Source: Kiloniellales bacterium
GTDB lineage: Bacteria; Pseudomonadota; Alphaproteobacteria; Kiloniellales; JAKSBE01
Reading direction: 5' to 3'
Assembly (NCBI GenBank): GCA_030066685.1
Contig: JASJBF010000017.1
Location: 98,080-162,079, forward strand
DNA: 64,000 nucleotides
Below, piece by piece: positions 38,372 through 46,518 of the stretch; within the stretch, counting starts at the first letter, position 1; each line of letters starts with the position of its first letter. The notes below the pieces were generated by a model that worked only from the letters and a program-made list of their open reading frames with translations, ran no database searches and had not been told where the DNA came from. The position numbers and the translations under genes were made by a program.

Positions 38372-38386
38372 TGCGGTTATACCGCA
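38372..38386 (-). promoter_or_regulatory. Palindrome over the likely -10 of the NDUFA9-like gene
   Basis: TGCGGT (38372–38377) and ACCGCA (38381–38386) are perfect inverted arms around TAT. On the minus strand the centre reads TATAAC (38381–38376), a good -10, with TTGTCA about 19 nt upstream. The arms could be a repressor site for the gene that starts at 38317. Confidence 0.4.
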
Positions 38387-38459
38387 CGGCGGCGGCCCTT
38401 TGACAAGCCCGCTCGGACCGGCAGCGAGAAAGTTCCGCGCCTCTACCTGAGCCAAGCGC

Positions 38460-38488
38460 TTGACAGGCGCCCGCCATCGTGAGAAAGC
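38460..38488 (+). promoter_or_regulatory. Candidate promoter of tRNA-Leu
   Basis: A consensus -35 TTGACA (38460–38465) is followed 17 nt later by a poor -10, GAAAGC (38483–38488). The expected start point is within 10 nt of the mature tRNA 5' end at 38503. The match is in the right place, but the -10 is weak. Confidence 0.4.
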
Positions 38489-38502
38489 GAGCGCCTGCTT
38501 CA

Positions 38503-38589
38503 GCCCAGGTGGCGGAATTGGTAGACGCGCAGGCTTCAGGTGCCTGTGGGGGCAACCCCGTGGAGGTTCGAGTCCTCTCCTGGGCACCA
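38503..38589 (+). tRNA. tRNA-Leu (CAG)
   Basis: 87 nt with a perfect 7-bp acceptor stem (GCCCAGG with CCTGGGC), discriminator A and an encoded CCA. The anticodon arm is CAGGC-TTCAGGT-GCCTG, with anticodon CAG for CUG. A long variable arm (TGGGGGCAACCCCGT) marks class II. The T arm contains GGTTCGAGTCC. The RNase D gene begins 90 nt downstream on the same strand. Confidence 0.97.
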
Positions 38590-38678
38590 TCGCTTCGGAC
38601 GATGGGGCAGTCATCAAGGCAGGTGTATCACCCAATGAGTCATTATCAGCGCTCCTTGGCATAAGGGCCTCGAAGCCT

Positions 38679-39290
38679 TTGTCCTTCGTTTTTCATCGAG
38701 ACGATCTCCCGGAAGACGTAGAGCTCGGCGACACCATCGCGGTGGACACCGAGACCATGGGTCTGAGCCTAGCGCGGGACCGGCTCTGTCTGGTCCAGCT
38801 CTCCGCCGGCGACGGCAAGAGCCACCTAGTCCAGTTGCGCAAGGAGTCCTACGACGCACCCCGGCTGAAGGCGGTGCTGAGCGACCCCAAGCGCCTGAAG
38901 ATCTTCCACTTCGCCCGGTTCGACTTGGCGGCGCTGCAGCGTTACTTGAAGATCGACTGCCGTCCGGTCTACTGCACGCGGACGGCCTCGCTGCTGGTCC
39001 GCACCTACACCGACCGCCATGGCCTGAAGGATCTCTGCCGCGAGTTGCTAGGCGTCGAGATCTCCAAGCAGCAACAGTCCTCCGATTGGGGCGCGGAGTC
39101 CCTAAGCGAGGAGCAGCTGCGCTATGCGGCCGCCGACGTTCTCTATCTTCACCGCCTGAAGGAGGTGCTCGACGGCATGTTGGCCCGGGAAGGCCGCCGC
39201 GAACTGGCGCAGGCCGCCTTCGACTTTCTGCCAAGCCGTGCCGCCCTAGACCTTGCAGGTTGGGAGAATGTCGATATATTCGCTCACTAG
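38679..39290 (+). CDS. rnd: Ribonuclease D (short, single-domain form)
   Basis: A 203-residue 3'-5' exonuclease of the DEDD family. Exo I is AVDTETMGLS, Exo II is IFHFARFDLAAL and Exo III is YAAADVLYLHRL. It lacks the HRDC domains of E. coli RNase D, as is normal for alphaproteobacteria. It trims tRNA 3' ends. The frame is open back into tRNA-Leu, but no ATG or GTG lies between the tRNA and the conserved region, so TTG 38679 (LSFVFHRDDLP) is the likely start. Position directly after a tRNA suggests co-transcription with a substrate. Confidence 0.9.
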   Translation: MSFVFHRDDLPEDVELGDTIAVDTETMGLSLARDRLCLVQLSAGDGKSHLVQLRKESYDAPRLKAVLSDPKRLKIFHFARFDLAALQRYLKIDCRPVYCTRTASLLVRTYTDRHGLKDLCRELLGVEISKQQQSSDWGAESLSEEQLRYAAADVLYLHRLKEVLDGMLAREGRRELAQAAFDFLPSRAALDLAGWENVDIFAH

Positions 39291-39486
39291 GTCATGGTTA
39301 ACAGACCTGCAGAAAACTGCATCAGCGCCTCAAAATGCCTGACCTTGGGAACTTCTGCTTTACTTTGTTCTGCTATGGACTGCGCTCGGGCGAGAGGTAG
39401 CACCAAAAAAGTCACACCTACAATCCCATCCACGACCACAAATCTGATCTACGCTACGTACTACGGTTAAAGGACCTCTCGACACC

Positions 39487-40488
39487 ATGAGCGCAAGACC
39501 GCGTCCCGCCCTGCCCCTCGCCTCGAAGGATATCGAGGCTGCCCAGCGCACGCTCCGGCTGGAAGCCGAGGCGATCTCCGCGCTGAGTGCGGGCCTCGAC
39601 GACGGCTTTGTCGAGGCCGTCGACCTGATTTCAAAGGTGCAGGGGCGCGTCGTGGTCACCGGCATGGGCAAGAGCGGCCACATCGCACGCAAGATCGCGG
39701 CGACCCTCGCCTCGACCGGCACGCCCGCGATCTATGTCCATCCGGGCGAGGCCAGCCACGGCGATCTGGGCATGCTGACCGTCGACGACGCCGTCATGGC
39801 GCTGTCCAATTCCGGCAACACAGCCGAGCTGTCCGACATCGTCGCCTTCACCCGCCGCTTCGGCATCTCGCTTGTCGGGATGACCAGCGCGCCGAAGAGC
39901 ACACTGGCCGAGCAATCCGATGTCGCCCTGATCCTCCCGAAGGCACCAGAAGCCTGCCCGATGGGCCTGGCGCCGACCACCTCGACCACGGTCATGCTGG
40001 CGCTGGGCGACGCCCTCGCCGTCGCCCTTCTGGAGCGCCGCGGCTTCACGCCGCAGGATTTCCAGGTCCTCCATCCCGGCGGCACCCTGGGCGGCAAGCT
40101 GGCCCGGGTCAGCGAGCTGATGCAGGGTCGCGACGGCCTGCCGATCGTCACGCGCGAGACCCCGGTTGCGGAAGCCATCTTGGTGATGACCCAAAGCTTC
40201 AGCTTCCACCGCAGCTTCGGCTGCGTCGGTATCGCGGACGACGACGGGCGCCTGGTCGGGATCGTGACCGACGGCGATCTGAGGCGCCACATGAATTCGG
40301 ACTTGCTGGATCGCCCGGCGAAGGAGATTATGACGGGAAAACCGCAAACCATCCGTCCGCAGGCTTTGGCCGCGGAGGCGTTGGGCTTGATGAATGCGAA
40401 ACAAATCACCAGTCTGTTCGTTGTAGAGGATGAAAAGCCTGTCGGGTTCTTGCATATTCACGACTGCCTGAGGGCAGGCGTAGGCTGA
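39487..40488 (+). CDS. kdsD: Arabinose-5-phosphate isomerase (KdsD/KpsF)
   Basis: A 333-residue enzyme with an N-terminal SIS domain (VVVTGMGKSGHIARKIAATL and SNSGNTAEL) and two C-terminal CBS domains, about residues 210–330. It converts ribulose 5-phosphate to arabinose 5-phosphate, the first step to Kdo for the lipopolysaccharide core. It starts a gene block that continues with lptC, lptA and lptB, so synthesis and export of the same glycolipid are linked. AAAGGA precedes the ATG by 11 nt. The 196-nt gap upstream has lower GC and must hold its promoter, but no clean motif is visible. Confidence 0.95.
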   Translation: MSARPRPALPLASKDIEAAQRTLRLEAEAISALSAGLDDGFVEAVDLISKVQGRVVVTGMGKSGHIARKIAATLASTGTPAIYVHPGEASHGDLGMLTVDDAVMALSNSGNTAELSDIVAFTRRFGISLVGMTSAPKSTLAEQSDVALILPKAPEACPMGLAPTTSTTVMLALGDALAVALLERRGFTPQDFQVLHPGGTLGGKLARVSELMQGRDGLPIVTRETPVAEAILVMTQSFSFHRSFGCVGIADDDGRLVGIVTDGDLRRHMNSDLLDRPAKEIMTGKPQTIRPQALAAEALGLMNAKQITSLFVVEDEKPVGFLHIHDCLRAGVG

Positions 40489-40501
40489 GAGGGGTTCCCA
40501 G

Positions 40502-41173
40502 ATGACGCCAGGGTCGCCGATGACCCGGAGAACTGAGCACGAGCTGCGTCGCACGGCGCCGGCCGTGGCCGTGCGCCTGCGCGCCGGCCGAAGCGCCTAT
40601 GCGATTCTCATCGGCGTTCTGAAGACTCTCTTGCCCAGTTTCGCCATCGGCATGGTGCTCCTGATCTTCGCCTGGCCCCAGATCAACGTCGAAAGCGAGC
40701 ACTTCAGGCTTGGCGTCCCCGAGCTCGCCGCGGACTATGCCGACAGCCTGTCGATGCTGAACGCACGTTTCGACGGCGTCGATGAGGAAGGCCGACCGTT
40801 TTCGCTTTCCGCCGACGAGGCCTCGCAGCCTTCCAGCGTGAACGAGATCGTCGATCTTTCCTTGCCGAAGGGCGACATCACGCTCAAGGACGGCACCTGG
40901 CTCGCCCTGACCGCCAAGACCGGCAAGTACGACCGCCAGGGCAACACCCTTGACTTGGAGGGCGCGGTCAGCCTGTTCCACGATCAGGGCTTCGAGCTGC
41001 TGACCGAAACTGCCGAGGTCGACCTCGAAGTCGGCCGGGCGGAAGGTTCGGATCCGGTCACGGGCCAGGGCCCCTTCGGTCAGCTGCTTTCCGAGGGCTT
41101 CCGCGTCGAGGACGACGGTGACACGATCGTCTTCACTGGGCGTAGCCGAATGGTCCTTTATCCCGATCGGTAG
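40502..41173 (+). CDS. lptC: LPS export system protein LptC
   Basis: A 223-residue protein with a single N-terminal transmembrane helix (YAILIGVLKTLLPSFAIG to about residue 57) and a periplasmic beta-jellyroll (VNEIVDLSLPKGDITLKDGT, WLALTAKTGKYDRQGN). It connects the LptBFG transporter to the LptA bridge. It starts 13 nt after kdsD. The gene is usually poorly conserved in sequence; the position between kdsD and lptA is decisive. Confidence 0.92.
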   Translation: MTPGSPMTRRTEHELRRTAPAVAVRLRAGRSAYAILIGVLKTLLPSFAIGMVLLIFAWPQINVESEHFRLGVPELAADYADSLSMLNARFDGVDEEGRPFSLSADEASQPSSVNEIVDLSLPKGDITLKDGTWLALTAKTGKYDRQGNTLDLEGAVSLFHDQGFELLTETAEVDLEVGRAEGSDPVTGQGPFGQLLSEGFRVEDDGDTIVFTGRSRMVLYPDR

Positions 41174-41183
41174 GACTCTTGAG

Positions 41184-42020
41184 GTGAAACAACGCCAGCC
41201 AGCCCTGGGGCGCCTTGCAGCGCTCGCGTTGGCAATGGCGTTGCTTCCGACCGGACTTGCCGCCCAGGGCCTGCTCGGTGGCGGAAAGGGCAAGTCCCCC
41301 CTGGAAATCAACGCCGACCAAGGTATCGAATGGCGCCGCGACCAGCGCACCTATGTCGCCAGCGGCAACGCCAGGGCGACCCGCGGCGACCTGGAGCTCT
41401 TCGCGGACGTGCTGACGGCGCACTACCGCGACGCGCCCGACGGCAGCAGCGAGATCTACAAGATCACGGCCAACGGCAACGTCCGCATCGTTTCGCCCAA
41501 CGAGGAGGCGCGCGGCGACCGGGGCGCCTATGACGTCGACAACGGGGTCGTGGTCCTGCTCGGCGAAAACCTCCGCCTGACCACGCCGGAGGAGGTGATC
41601 ACGGCCCGCGACAGCCTCGAGTATTGGGAGCAAAAACAGATGGCGGTGGCCCGCGGCGAGGCCCTTGCCAAGCGGGAGGACCGCCAGATCAGCGCCGACG
41701 TGCTGGCGGCGCATTACCAGCCGGGCGCGGACGAGAAGCTCGAGCTGCAGCGCATCGAGGCCTACGGCAATGTCGAGGTCGAGACCGACCGGGAGTACGC
41801 CCGCGGCGACCGCGGCACCTATTTCGTCGACAAGGAGCTCGCCACTTTGCAGGGCACCGTCAAGATCACGCGGGGCCAGAACCAGATGAACGGCGACTAC
41901 GCCGAGGTCGATCTCACGACCGGCGTGAGCCGGCTGCTGAGCAGCGGCTCCGGCGTCAAGGGCATGATCCTGCCGAAGGCTGTGACCGGCGACAACGAAT
42001 CCGCTCCGAAGGTGCAATGA
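41184..42020 (+). CDS. lptA: LPS transport periplasmic protein LptA
   Basis: A 278-residue periplasmic bridge protein. A GTG at 41184 begins MKQRQPALGRLAALALAMAL, a signal peptide cleaved after about LAA. Repeated OstA-like strands follow: LEINADQGIEWRRDQRTYVA, NGNVRIVSPNEEARGDRG and YGNVEVETDREYARGDRG. It conveys lipopolysaccharide from LptC to LptDE. Its stop overlaps the lptB start by ATGA. At 278 residues it is longer than E. coli LptA (185). Confidence 0.93.
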   Translation: MKQRQPALGRLAALALAMALLPTGLAAQGLLGGGKGKSPLEINADQGIEWRRDQRTYVASGNARATRGDLELFADVLTAHYRDAPDGSSEIYKITANGNVRIVSPNEEARGDRGAYDVDNGVVVLLGENLRLTTPEEVITARDSLEYWEQKQMAVARGEALAKREDRQISADVLAAHYQPGADEKLELQRIEAYGNVEVETDREYARGDRGTYFVDKELATLQGTVKITRGQNQMNGDYAEVDLTTGVSRLLSSGSGVKGMILPKAVTGDNESAPKVQ

Positions 42021-42793
42021 ACGAGCCCAAGCAGCTGACCGCCGGGGTGGGACCGCGCTTGGTCGCCGACAACTCCGGGCTGATGGCGGTCAACCTGACC
42101 AAGAGCTTCAAGAAACGGCCGGTGCTGCGTGGCGTCTCGGTCGCGGTCCAGCGCGGCGAGGCGGTCGGCCTGCTTGGGCCGAACGGCGCGGGCAAGACCA
42201 CTTGCTTCTATATCATCACCGGCCTGCTGGCCGCCGACAACGGCTGGATCATGCTGGACGGTCACGACATCACCGAGTTGCCGATGTACCGCCGTGCCCG
42301 GCTCGGCATCGGCTACCTACCCCAGGAGGCCTCGATCTTCCGGGGGCTGACAGTCGAGCAGAACATCCGCAGCATCCTCGAGGTGGTCGAACCCGGACGA
42401 CGCGAGCGCAAGGTCATGCTCGAGAACCTGCTCAACGAGTTCGGGATCACCCATCTGAGGAGCACGCCGGCGATTGCGCTTTCGGGCGGCGAGCGCCGGC
42501 GCGCCGAGATCGCGCGCGCACTGGCCTCCCGTCCGAGCTTTGTCCTGCTGGACGAGCCCCTGGCCGGCATCGATCCGATCGCCGTGGCCGACATCCGCGA
42601 TCTGGTCTCCCACCTCAAGGATCGGGGCATCGGGGTCCTGATCACCGACCACAACGTGCAGGAGACCTTGAAGATCGTCGACCGTGCCTACATCCTGCAC
42701 GACGGCCACGTTCTCTACGAAGGACGACCGGCGGAAATCGTTGCGCATAAGGACGTCAGACGCGTTTACTTGGGCGAAAGATTTAGCCTTTAA
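42017..42793 (+). CDS. lptB: LPS export ABC transporter ATP-binding protein LptB
   Basis: A 258-residue ATPase. Walker A is LLGPNGAGKTT, the signature motif is LSGGERRRAEIARAL, Walker B is FVLLDEPLAGIDPIA and the switch His is in ITDHNVQE. It powers extraction of lipopolysaccharide from the inner membrane with LptF and LptG, whose genes are elsewhere. The start ATG overlaps the lptA stop. The rpoN gene begins 11 nt later, which ties envelope and sigma-54 genes in one operon. Confidence 0.97.
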   Translation: MNEPKQLTAGVGPRLVADNSGLMAVNLTKSFKKRPVLRGVSVAVQRGEAVGLLGPNGAGKTTCFYIITGLLAADNGWIMLDGHDITELPMYRRARLGIGYLPQEASIFRGLTVEQNIRSILEVVEPGRRERKVMLENLLNEFGITHLRSTPAIALSGGERRRAEIARALASRPSFVLLDEPLAGIDPIAVADIRDLVSHLKDRGIGVLITDHNVQETLKIVDRAYILHDGHVLYEGRPAEIVAHKDVRRVYLGERFSL

Positions 42794-42804
42794 GGCTCGC
42801 CGCC

Positions 42805-44328
42805 ATGGCGTTGACCCAGCGCTTAGAACTCCGTCAGTCACAAAGTCTCGTTATGACGCCGCAACTGCAGCAGGCGATCAAGCTGCTGCAGTTGTCGAAC
42901 ATCGAGCTCGGCGAATTCGTGGAGGCCGAGCTCGAGACCAACCCGCTCCTGGACAGTGAAGAACGCCGGGCCGGCGAGGCCGAGGACCCCGTCTCCGAGG
43001 CCTCCCTCGGCGAAGATCGGGCGTCCTCCGACGACCGCGAGGCGGCTCTTGCCGGGGACAGCGCCAGCCTTGCCGACTCGGACCAGATCCCCGACGACGC
43101 CAACGCACCGCTCGACACCGATCCCGGAGACCTCTACGACCTCGGACCGGGCGACGGCTATCTCAACGCCGCGCCGGGTGGCGCCGGGCCGGGCGTCAGC
43201 GGCTTCGACGAACTGCCCTCGCTGGAGCAGCGGCTCAGCGAGACCGTGACTTTGCGCCAACACCTCCTCGACCAGCTGACGGTCGAGCTCTCGGACCCGG
43301 TGGACCGCCTGATCGGGGTCCATCTGATCGACATGCTCGACGAGGCGGGCTACCTCACCGGCTCCCCGGAGGAGCTGGCAGGGCTTCTGGGCTGCCCGGA
43401 GGCCCGCGTCGAGGCCGTGCTCGCGACATTGCAGGGCTTCGATCCGGCCGGTATCTTCGCCCGCAGCCTTCAGGAGTGCCTGGCCATCCAGCTCGCGGAG
43501 CGCGACCGCCTCGACCCGGCGATGCAGGCTCTGATCGACAACCTCGACCTGCTCGCCCGCCATGAGCTGCCGCGCTTGATGAGGCGCTGCGGCGTCGATG
43601 CCGAGGACATGGCCGAGATGATCGCAGAGATCCGTCAGCTCGATCCCAAGCCGGCGCAGGCCTTCGACCACCAGGCCGCCGAGACGGTCATCCCGGATAT
43701 CCTGCTTTTCGCCAAGCCGGACGGCGGCTGGCGCATCGAGCTGAACCCCGAGACCCTGCCCCGGGTCCTGGTCAACCGCAGCTATCACGCGCAGGTCCAG
43801 GCCAAGGCGCGAACCCGACCGGAGCGGGAGTACCTGGCCGAGCGCCTGCAGCAGGCGAACTGGCTGGTGAAGGCGCTGCACCAGCGCGCCACCACCATCC
43901 TGAAGGTGGCAACCGAGATCGTCCGCCAGCAATCGGGCTTTTTCCAGCACGGGGTCGAGCATCTGCGACCCCTGACCCTGCGCGACATCGCCGAGAAGGT
44001 CGAGCTGCACGAATCCACCGTGAGCCGCGTGACTTCGAACAAGTACATGGCCACGCCGCGCGGGACCTTCGAGCTCAAGTACTTCTTTACCGCGGCGATC
44101 GCCGGCCTGGGCCGTGAAAGCCATTCCGCCGAATCGGTCCGGCACCGGATCCGCGCCCTGATCGACCAGGAATCCCCGGATCGGGTCCTTTCCGACGACA
44201 CCATCGTGACGGTCCTGCAGCGCGAAGGGATAGACATCGCGCGGCGGACCGTCGCCAAATATCGAGAGGCCCTGCGCATCCCGTCGTCCGTGCAGCGCCG
44301 CCGGGAGAAGCGCGCCTTGAGAAAATGA
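42805..44328 (+). CDS. rpoN: RNA polymerase sigma-54 factor
   Basis: A 507-residue sigma factor. Region I begins MALTQRLELRQSQSLVMTPQLQQAIKLLQ. An acidic, low-complexity region II lies at about 55–120 (EDPVSEASLGEDRASSDDRE). The core-binding region and the HTH follow, and the RpoN box ARRTVAKYREALRIP lies near the C-terminus. It directs RNA polymerase to -24/-12 promoters that need AAA+ activators. The order lptB–rpoN–hpf–ptsN is the conserved proteobacterial arrangement. Confidence 0.98.
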   Translation: MALTQRLELRQSQSLVMTPQLQQAIKLLQLSNIELGEFVEAELETNPLLDSEERRAGEAEDPVSEASLGEDRASSDDREAALAGDSASLADSDQIPDDANAPLDTDPGDLYDLGPGDGYLNAAPGGAGPGVSGFDELPSLEQRLSETVTLRQHLLDQLTVELSDPVDRLIGVHLIDMLDEAGYLTGSPEELAGLLGCPEARVEAVLATLQGFDPAGIFARSLQECLAIQLAERDRLDPAMQALIDNLDLLARHELPRLMRRCGVDAEDMAEMIAEIRQLDPKPAQAFDHQAAETVIPDILLFAKPDGGWRIELNPETLPRVLVNRSYHAQVQAKARTRPEREYLAERLQQANWLVKALHQRATTILKVATEIVRQQSGFFQHGVEHLRPLTLRDIAEKVELHESTVSRVTSNKYMATPRGTFELKYFFTAAIAGLGRESHSAESVRHRIRALIDQESPDRVLSDDTIVTVLQREGIDIARRTVAKYREALRIPSSVQRRREKRALRK

Positions 44329-44380
44329 TGCCCGTGCTTGTCTCTCCCGGGCCGGTTGTGCTGACATCGCCTGGGACGTA

Positions 44381-44409
44381 TTGACACTCCCCTTGGCCAT
44401 CCTTAAGGT
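44381..44409 (+). promoter_or_regulatory. Promoter for hpf–ptsN
   Basis: TTGACA (44381–44386) and TAAGGT (44404–44409) are 17 nt apart. Transcription would start near 44416, leaving a leader of about 64 nt. That leader contains AAAGGAG (44432–44438) followed by a 12-codon frame from TTG 44442 that ends in TGATG, overlapping the hpf start. Confidence 0.6.
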
Positions 44410-44479
44410 CCGCGCCGCGCGAGGCGGCCCCAAAGGAGATCTTGGCTTACGAGCCCGCGCAAACCCGGATTGTCCGCTG

Positions 44480-45064
44480 ATGCAACTGTCCGTTCAGGGC
44501 CGGCAGATCGACGTCAGTGATGCTTTTCGCAATCACGTCGAGGACGCCCTTGGAACCATCTTCAACAAGTACTTCGGCGATGCGATCGAGGCCAGCGTGA
44601 CCCTGTCGCGCGAGGCGCATCTTCTGAAGGCGGTGGTCACGGCCCACGTCGGCCGGAACATCCAGCTGACCGCCCAGGGCGAGGCCGATGCGCCCTACAC
44701 CGCTTTCGATATGGCCGCCGACCGCTTGTCGAAGCGCCTACGGCGCCACAAGCGGCGCTTGCGGGACCATCACAAGGCCGATTCTGGACTGGAAAGCATA
44801 CCGGCTCAACAATACATATTGGCGGGGATCGCTGCCGAACACGAGGAGGACGCCCCGGCCGCCGATGGACAGCCAGCGGTGGTCGCGGAAATGACGACGG
44901 AGGTTCCGACGCTGACGGTCGGCGAGGCCGTGATGCGGATGGACCTGGCGGAGCTTCCGGCCATGATGTTTAGAAACAAGGCACACGGCGGGCTCAACAT
45001 GATCTACCGCCGGCCGGACGGAAACATCGGCTGGGTCGACCCGCGCGGAAACCAAAGTAAATAG
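44480..45064 (+). CDS. hpf: Ribosome hibernation promoting factor, long form
   Basis: A 194-residue protein with the N-terminal S30AE domain (MQLSVQGRQIDVSDAFRNHV to about residue 100) and the separate C-terminal dimerisation domain (VGEAVMRMDLAELPAMMFRN to PDGNIGWVDPRG). The long form joins two ribosomes as 100S dimers in stationary phase. I chose ATG 44480 because the family starts with this strand, although the best Shine-Dalgarno is 40 nt upstream. It lies between rpoN and ptsN, as in many proteobacteria. Confidence 0.95.
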   Translation: MQLSVQGRQIDVSDAFRNHVEDALGTIFNKYFGDAIEASVTLSREAHLLKAVVTAHVGRNIQLTAQGEADAPYTAFDMAADRLSKRLRRHKRRLRDHHKADSGLESIPAQQYILAGIAAEHEEDAPAADGQPAVVAEMTTEVPTLTVGEAVMRMDLAELPAMMFRNKAHGGLNMIYRRPDGNIGWVDPRGNQSK

Positions 45065-45086
45065 TATCGCTTCTCGGGATTTGGAA

Positions 45087-45551
45087 ATGGATATTGCTGA
45101 ACTGATCAGCTCAGAGGATATTGTTCCTAGCCTTCGTGTCGGCAGCAAGAAGCAGGCGCTGCAGGAGCTCTCCAAGCGCGCCGCCGAACTGACCGGCCAG
45201 CCAGAGCGAGCCATCTTCGAAGTGCTGATCCAGCGCGAGCGCCTCGGCACCACCGGTGTCGGCCAGGGGATCGCGATCCCGCATGGCAAGCTGCCCGAGC
45301 TCGATCGGCTCTACGCGCTCTTCGCCCGCCTGGAGACGCCGGTCGATTTCGATGCGATCGACGAGCAGCCGGTCGACCTGATCTGCCTGCTCCTGGCACC
45401 GGAAACCGCCGGAGCCGACCACCTCAAGGCCCTGGCCCAGGTGTCGCGCCTTCTACGCAACAAAGCGATTTGTGAGAAGATCCGGGGCAGCGACGGGCCC
45501 GACGCCATCTACGCCCTGCTCTCCGAACCCACCGCGAGCCACGCCGCTTGA
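45087..45551 (+). CDS. ptsN: Nitrogen-type PTS EIIA protein
   Basis: A 154-residue EIIA-Ntr protein with the phosphorylation site His66 in GIAIPHGKLP. The last gene of the lptA–lptB–rpoN–hpf–ptsN block, it starts 22 nt after hpf. It takes phosphate from NPr and regulates potassium transport, nitrogen and stress responses through protein contacts. Start is ATG 45087 (MDIAELI), with TTG 45081 as an alternative. No ptsP, ptsO or hprK gene lies in this window. Confidence 0.96.
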   Translation: MDIAELISSEDIVPSLRVGSKKQALQELSKRAAELTGQPERAIFEVLIQRERLGTTGVGQGIAIPHGKLPELDRLYALFARLETPVDFDAIDEQPVDLICLLLAPETAGADHLKALAQVSRLLRNKAICEKIRGSDGPDAIYALLSEPTASHAA

Positions 45552-45567
45552 GGCATTGATGGCAGCA

Positions 45568-45586
45568 CGCCGCCTTCCGGGCGGCG
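45568..45586. terminator. Terminator hairpin between ptsN and DUF1150 gene
   Basis: CGCCGCC (45568–45574) and GGCGGCG (45580–45586) form a 7-bp stem with a 5-nt loop in the 58-nt space between convergent genes. There is no T-tract, so it may work with Rho or only protect 3' ends. Confidence 0.45.
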
Positions 45587-45609
45587 GGAGCCGGAGACGA
45601 CGGCTTGCA

Positions 45610-45825
45610 TCAATGAACGCTGAGCGGCTCCATGTCGTTCTGCCTGATGGCGGCAATGGCGCTTTCGCGGCTCGGCAGGACCGCCAATTCGGCACCGTCG
45701 GCGGCATGGACGACGAAGACCAGTTGACCGTCGACCGTCGTCGGCTTGACGTAGGCGATATGATGCACGCCCAAGGCTGCGAGGTCCTGGGCGGTGATCT
45801 GACGGATCTGCGCGGTCGTGTTCAT
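45610..45825 (-). CDS. DUF1150 family protein
   Basis: A 71-residue protein (ALGVHHIAYVKPTTVDGQLV and VHAADGAELAVLPSRESAIA) matching the DUF1150 family. In rhizobia and relatives it follows small heat-shock protein genes, as it does here (hsp20 105 nt upstream on the same strand). It probably belongs to the same heat-shock unit. The function is unknown. Confidence 0.88.
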   Translation of the reverse strand: MNTTAQIRQITAQDLAALGVHHIAYVKPTTVDGQLVFVVHAADGAELAVLPSRESAIAAIRQNDMEPLSVH

Positions 45826-45930
45826 GATCTGTCTCTCTCCTTGAAGCGGCGACGGCCTTAGGGCCGGCTTCCGTCCCGGCCGAATCCCAGCCCGATGGGC
45901 GTTGCCCCTCGAGCCTAGGGCACAGTCCGA

Positions 45931-46404
45931 TCAGTCGGTGTTGCCTTTCCCACCCTTGCGCGAGACGGGCTGAGCCGTGATTTTCCGGCCACCACCATCG
46001 GTCTTGATCGCGACTTGGCGGACCTTGGGCTCGACGATCGGCTGCTCGAGATCGATGTGCAGCAACCCGTTGTTTAGGCGCGCATCGACCACTTCGATGC
46101 CTTCGGCGAGGACGAAACTGCGCTGAAACTGCCGGGCGGCGATGCCGCGGTGCAGGAAGACCCGGTCCTTGTCGTCCGACTGCCGGCCGCGGATGACGAG
46201 TTGGCTATCTTCAACTAATACTTGAAGTTCATCACTTGAAAACCCGGCAACCGCGAGTGTGATCTGCAAGTGATTCTCGCTGACCTGCTCCACGTTGTAG
46301 GGCGGATATCCGTCGCCGGACGCCTTGGACACCCGGTCCAACGTTCGTTCGAAATGGTCGAAGCCCAAAAGCAGTGGGCTGTCGAAAAGAGAGAGGCGAC
46401 TCAT
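45931..46404 (-). CDS. Small heat-shock protein (Hsp20/IbpA type)
   Basis: A 157-residue alpha-crystallin-domain chaperone. MSRLSLFDSPLLLGFDHFERTLDR is the usual N-terminal of alphaproteobacterial class A proteins. The domain has VEQVSENHLQITLAVAGF, the central RGIAARQFQRSFVLAEGI and GLLHIDLEQPIVEPK, which carries the I-x-P-like tail. It holds unfolding proteins for refolding. The ATG at 46404 is preceded by GAGGAGG, which lies inside an RNA hairpin that fits a ROSE thermometer. Confidence 0.95.
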   Translation of the reverse strand: MSRLSLFDSPLLLGFDHFERTLDRVSKASGDGYPPYNVEQVSENHLQITLAVAGFSSDELQVLVEDSQLVIRGRQSDDKDRVFLHRGIAARQFQRSFVLAEGIEVVDARLNNGLLHIDLEQPIVEPKVRQVAIKTDGGGRKITAQPVSRKGGKGNTD

Positions 46405-46414
46405 TTGCGCACGT

Positions 46415-46500
46415 CCTCCTCAGGATCACGAGCAAGGGCTGCGTCCACGAAAGAATCCCCGGCCCACGACGGCACCCGGAATTCGCGGCCCGCCAGAGCG
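46415..46500 (-). promoter_or_regulatory. ROSE-like RNA thermometer in the hsp20 leader
   Basis: On the minus strand, CTTGCTC (46436–46430), an 8-nt loop and GAGGAGG (46421–46415) form a stem that traps the whole Shine-Dalgarno. The pairs are C-G, U·G, U-A, G·G, C-G, U-A and C-G. The anti-SD UUGCU and the internal G·G are the hallmarks of ROSE elements. A second stem lies upstream, around GAATTCCGG and CCGGGGATTC. The predicted leader of about 105 nt matches the size of known ROSE leaders. The upstream limit of the element is approximate. Confidence 0.75.
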
Positions 46501-46518
46501 GCGCCGCAGACTATCTTC

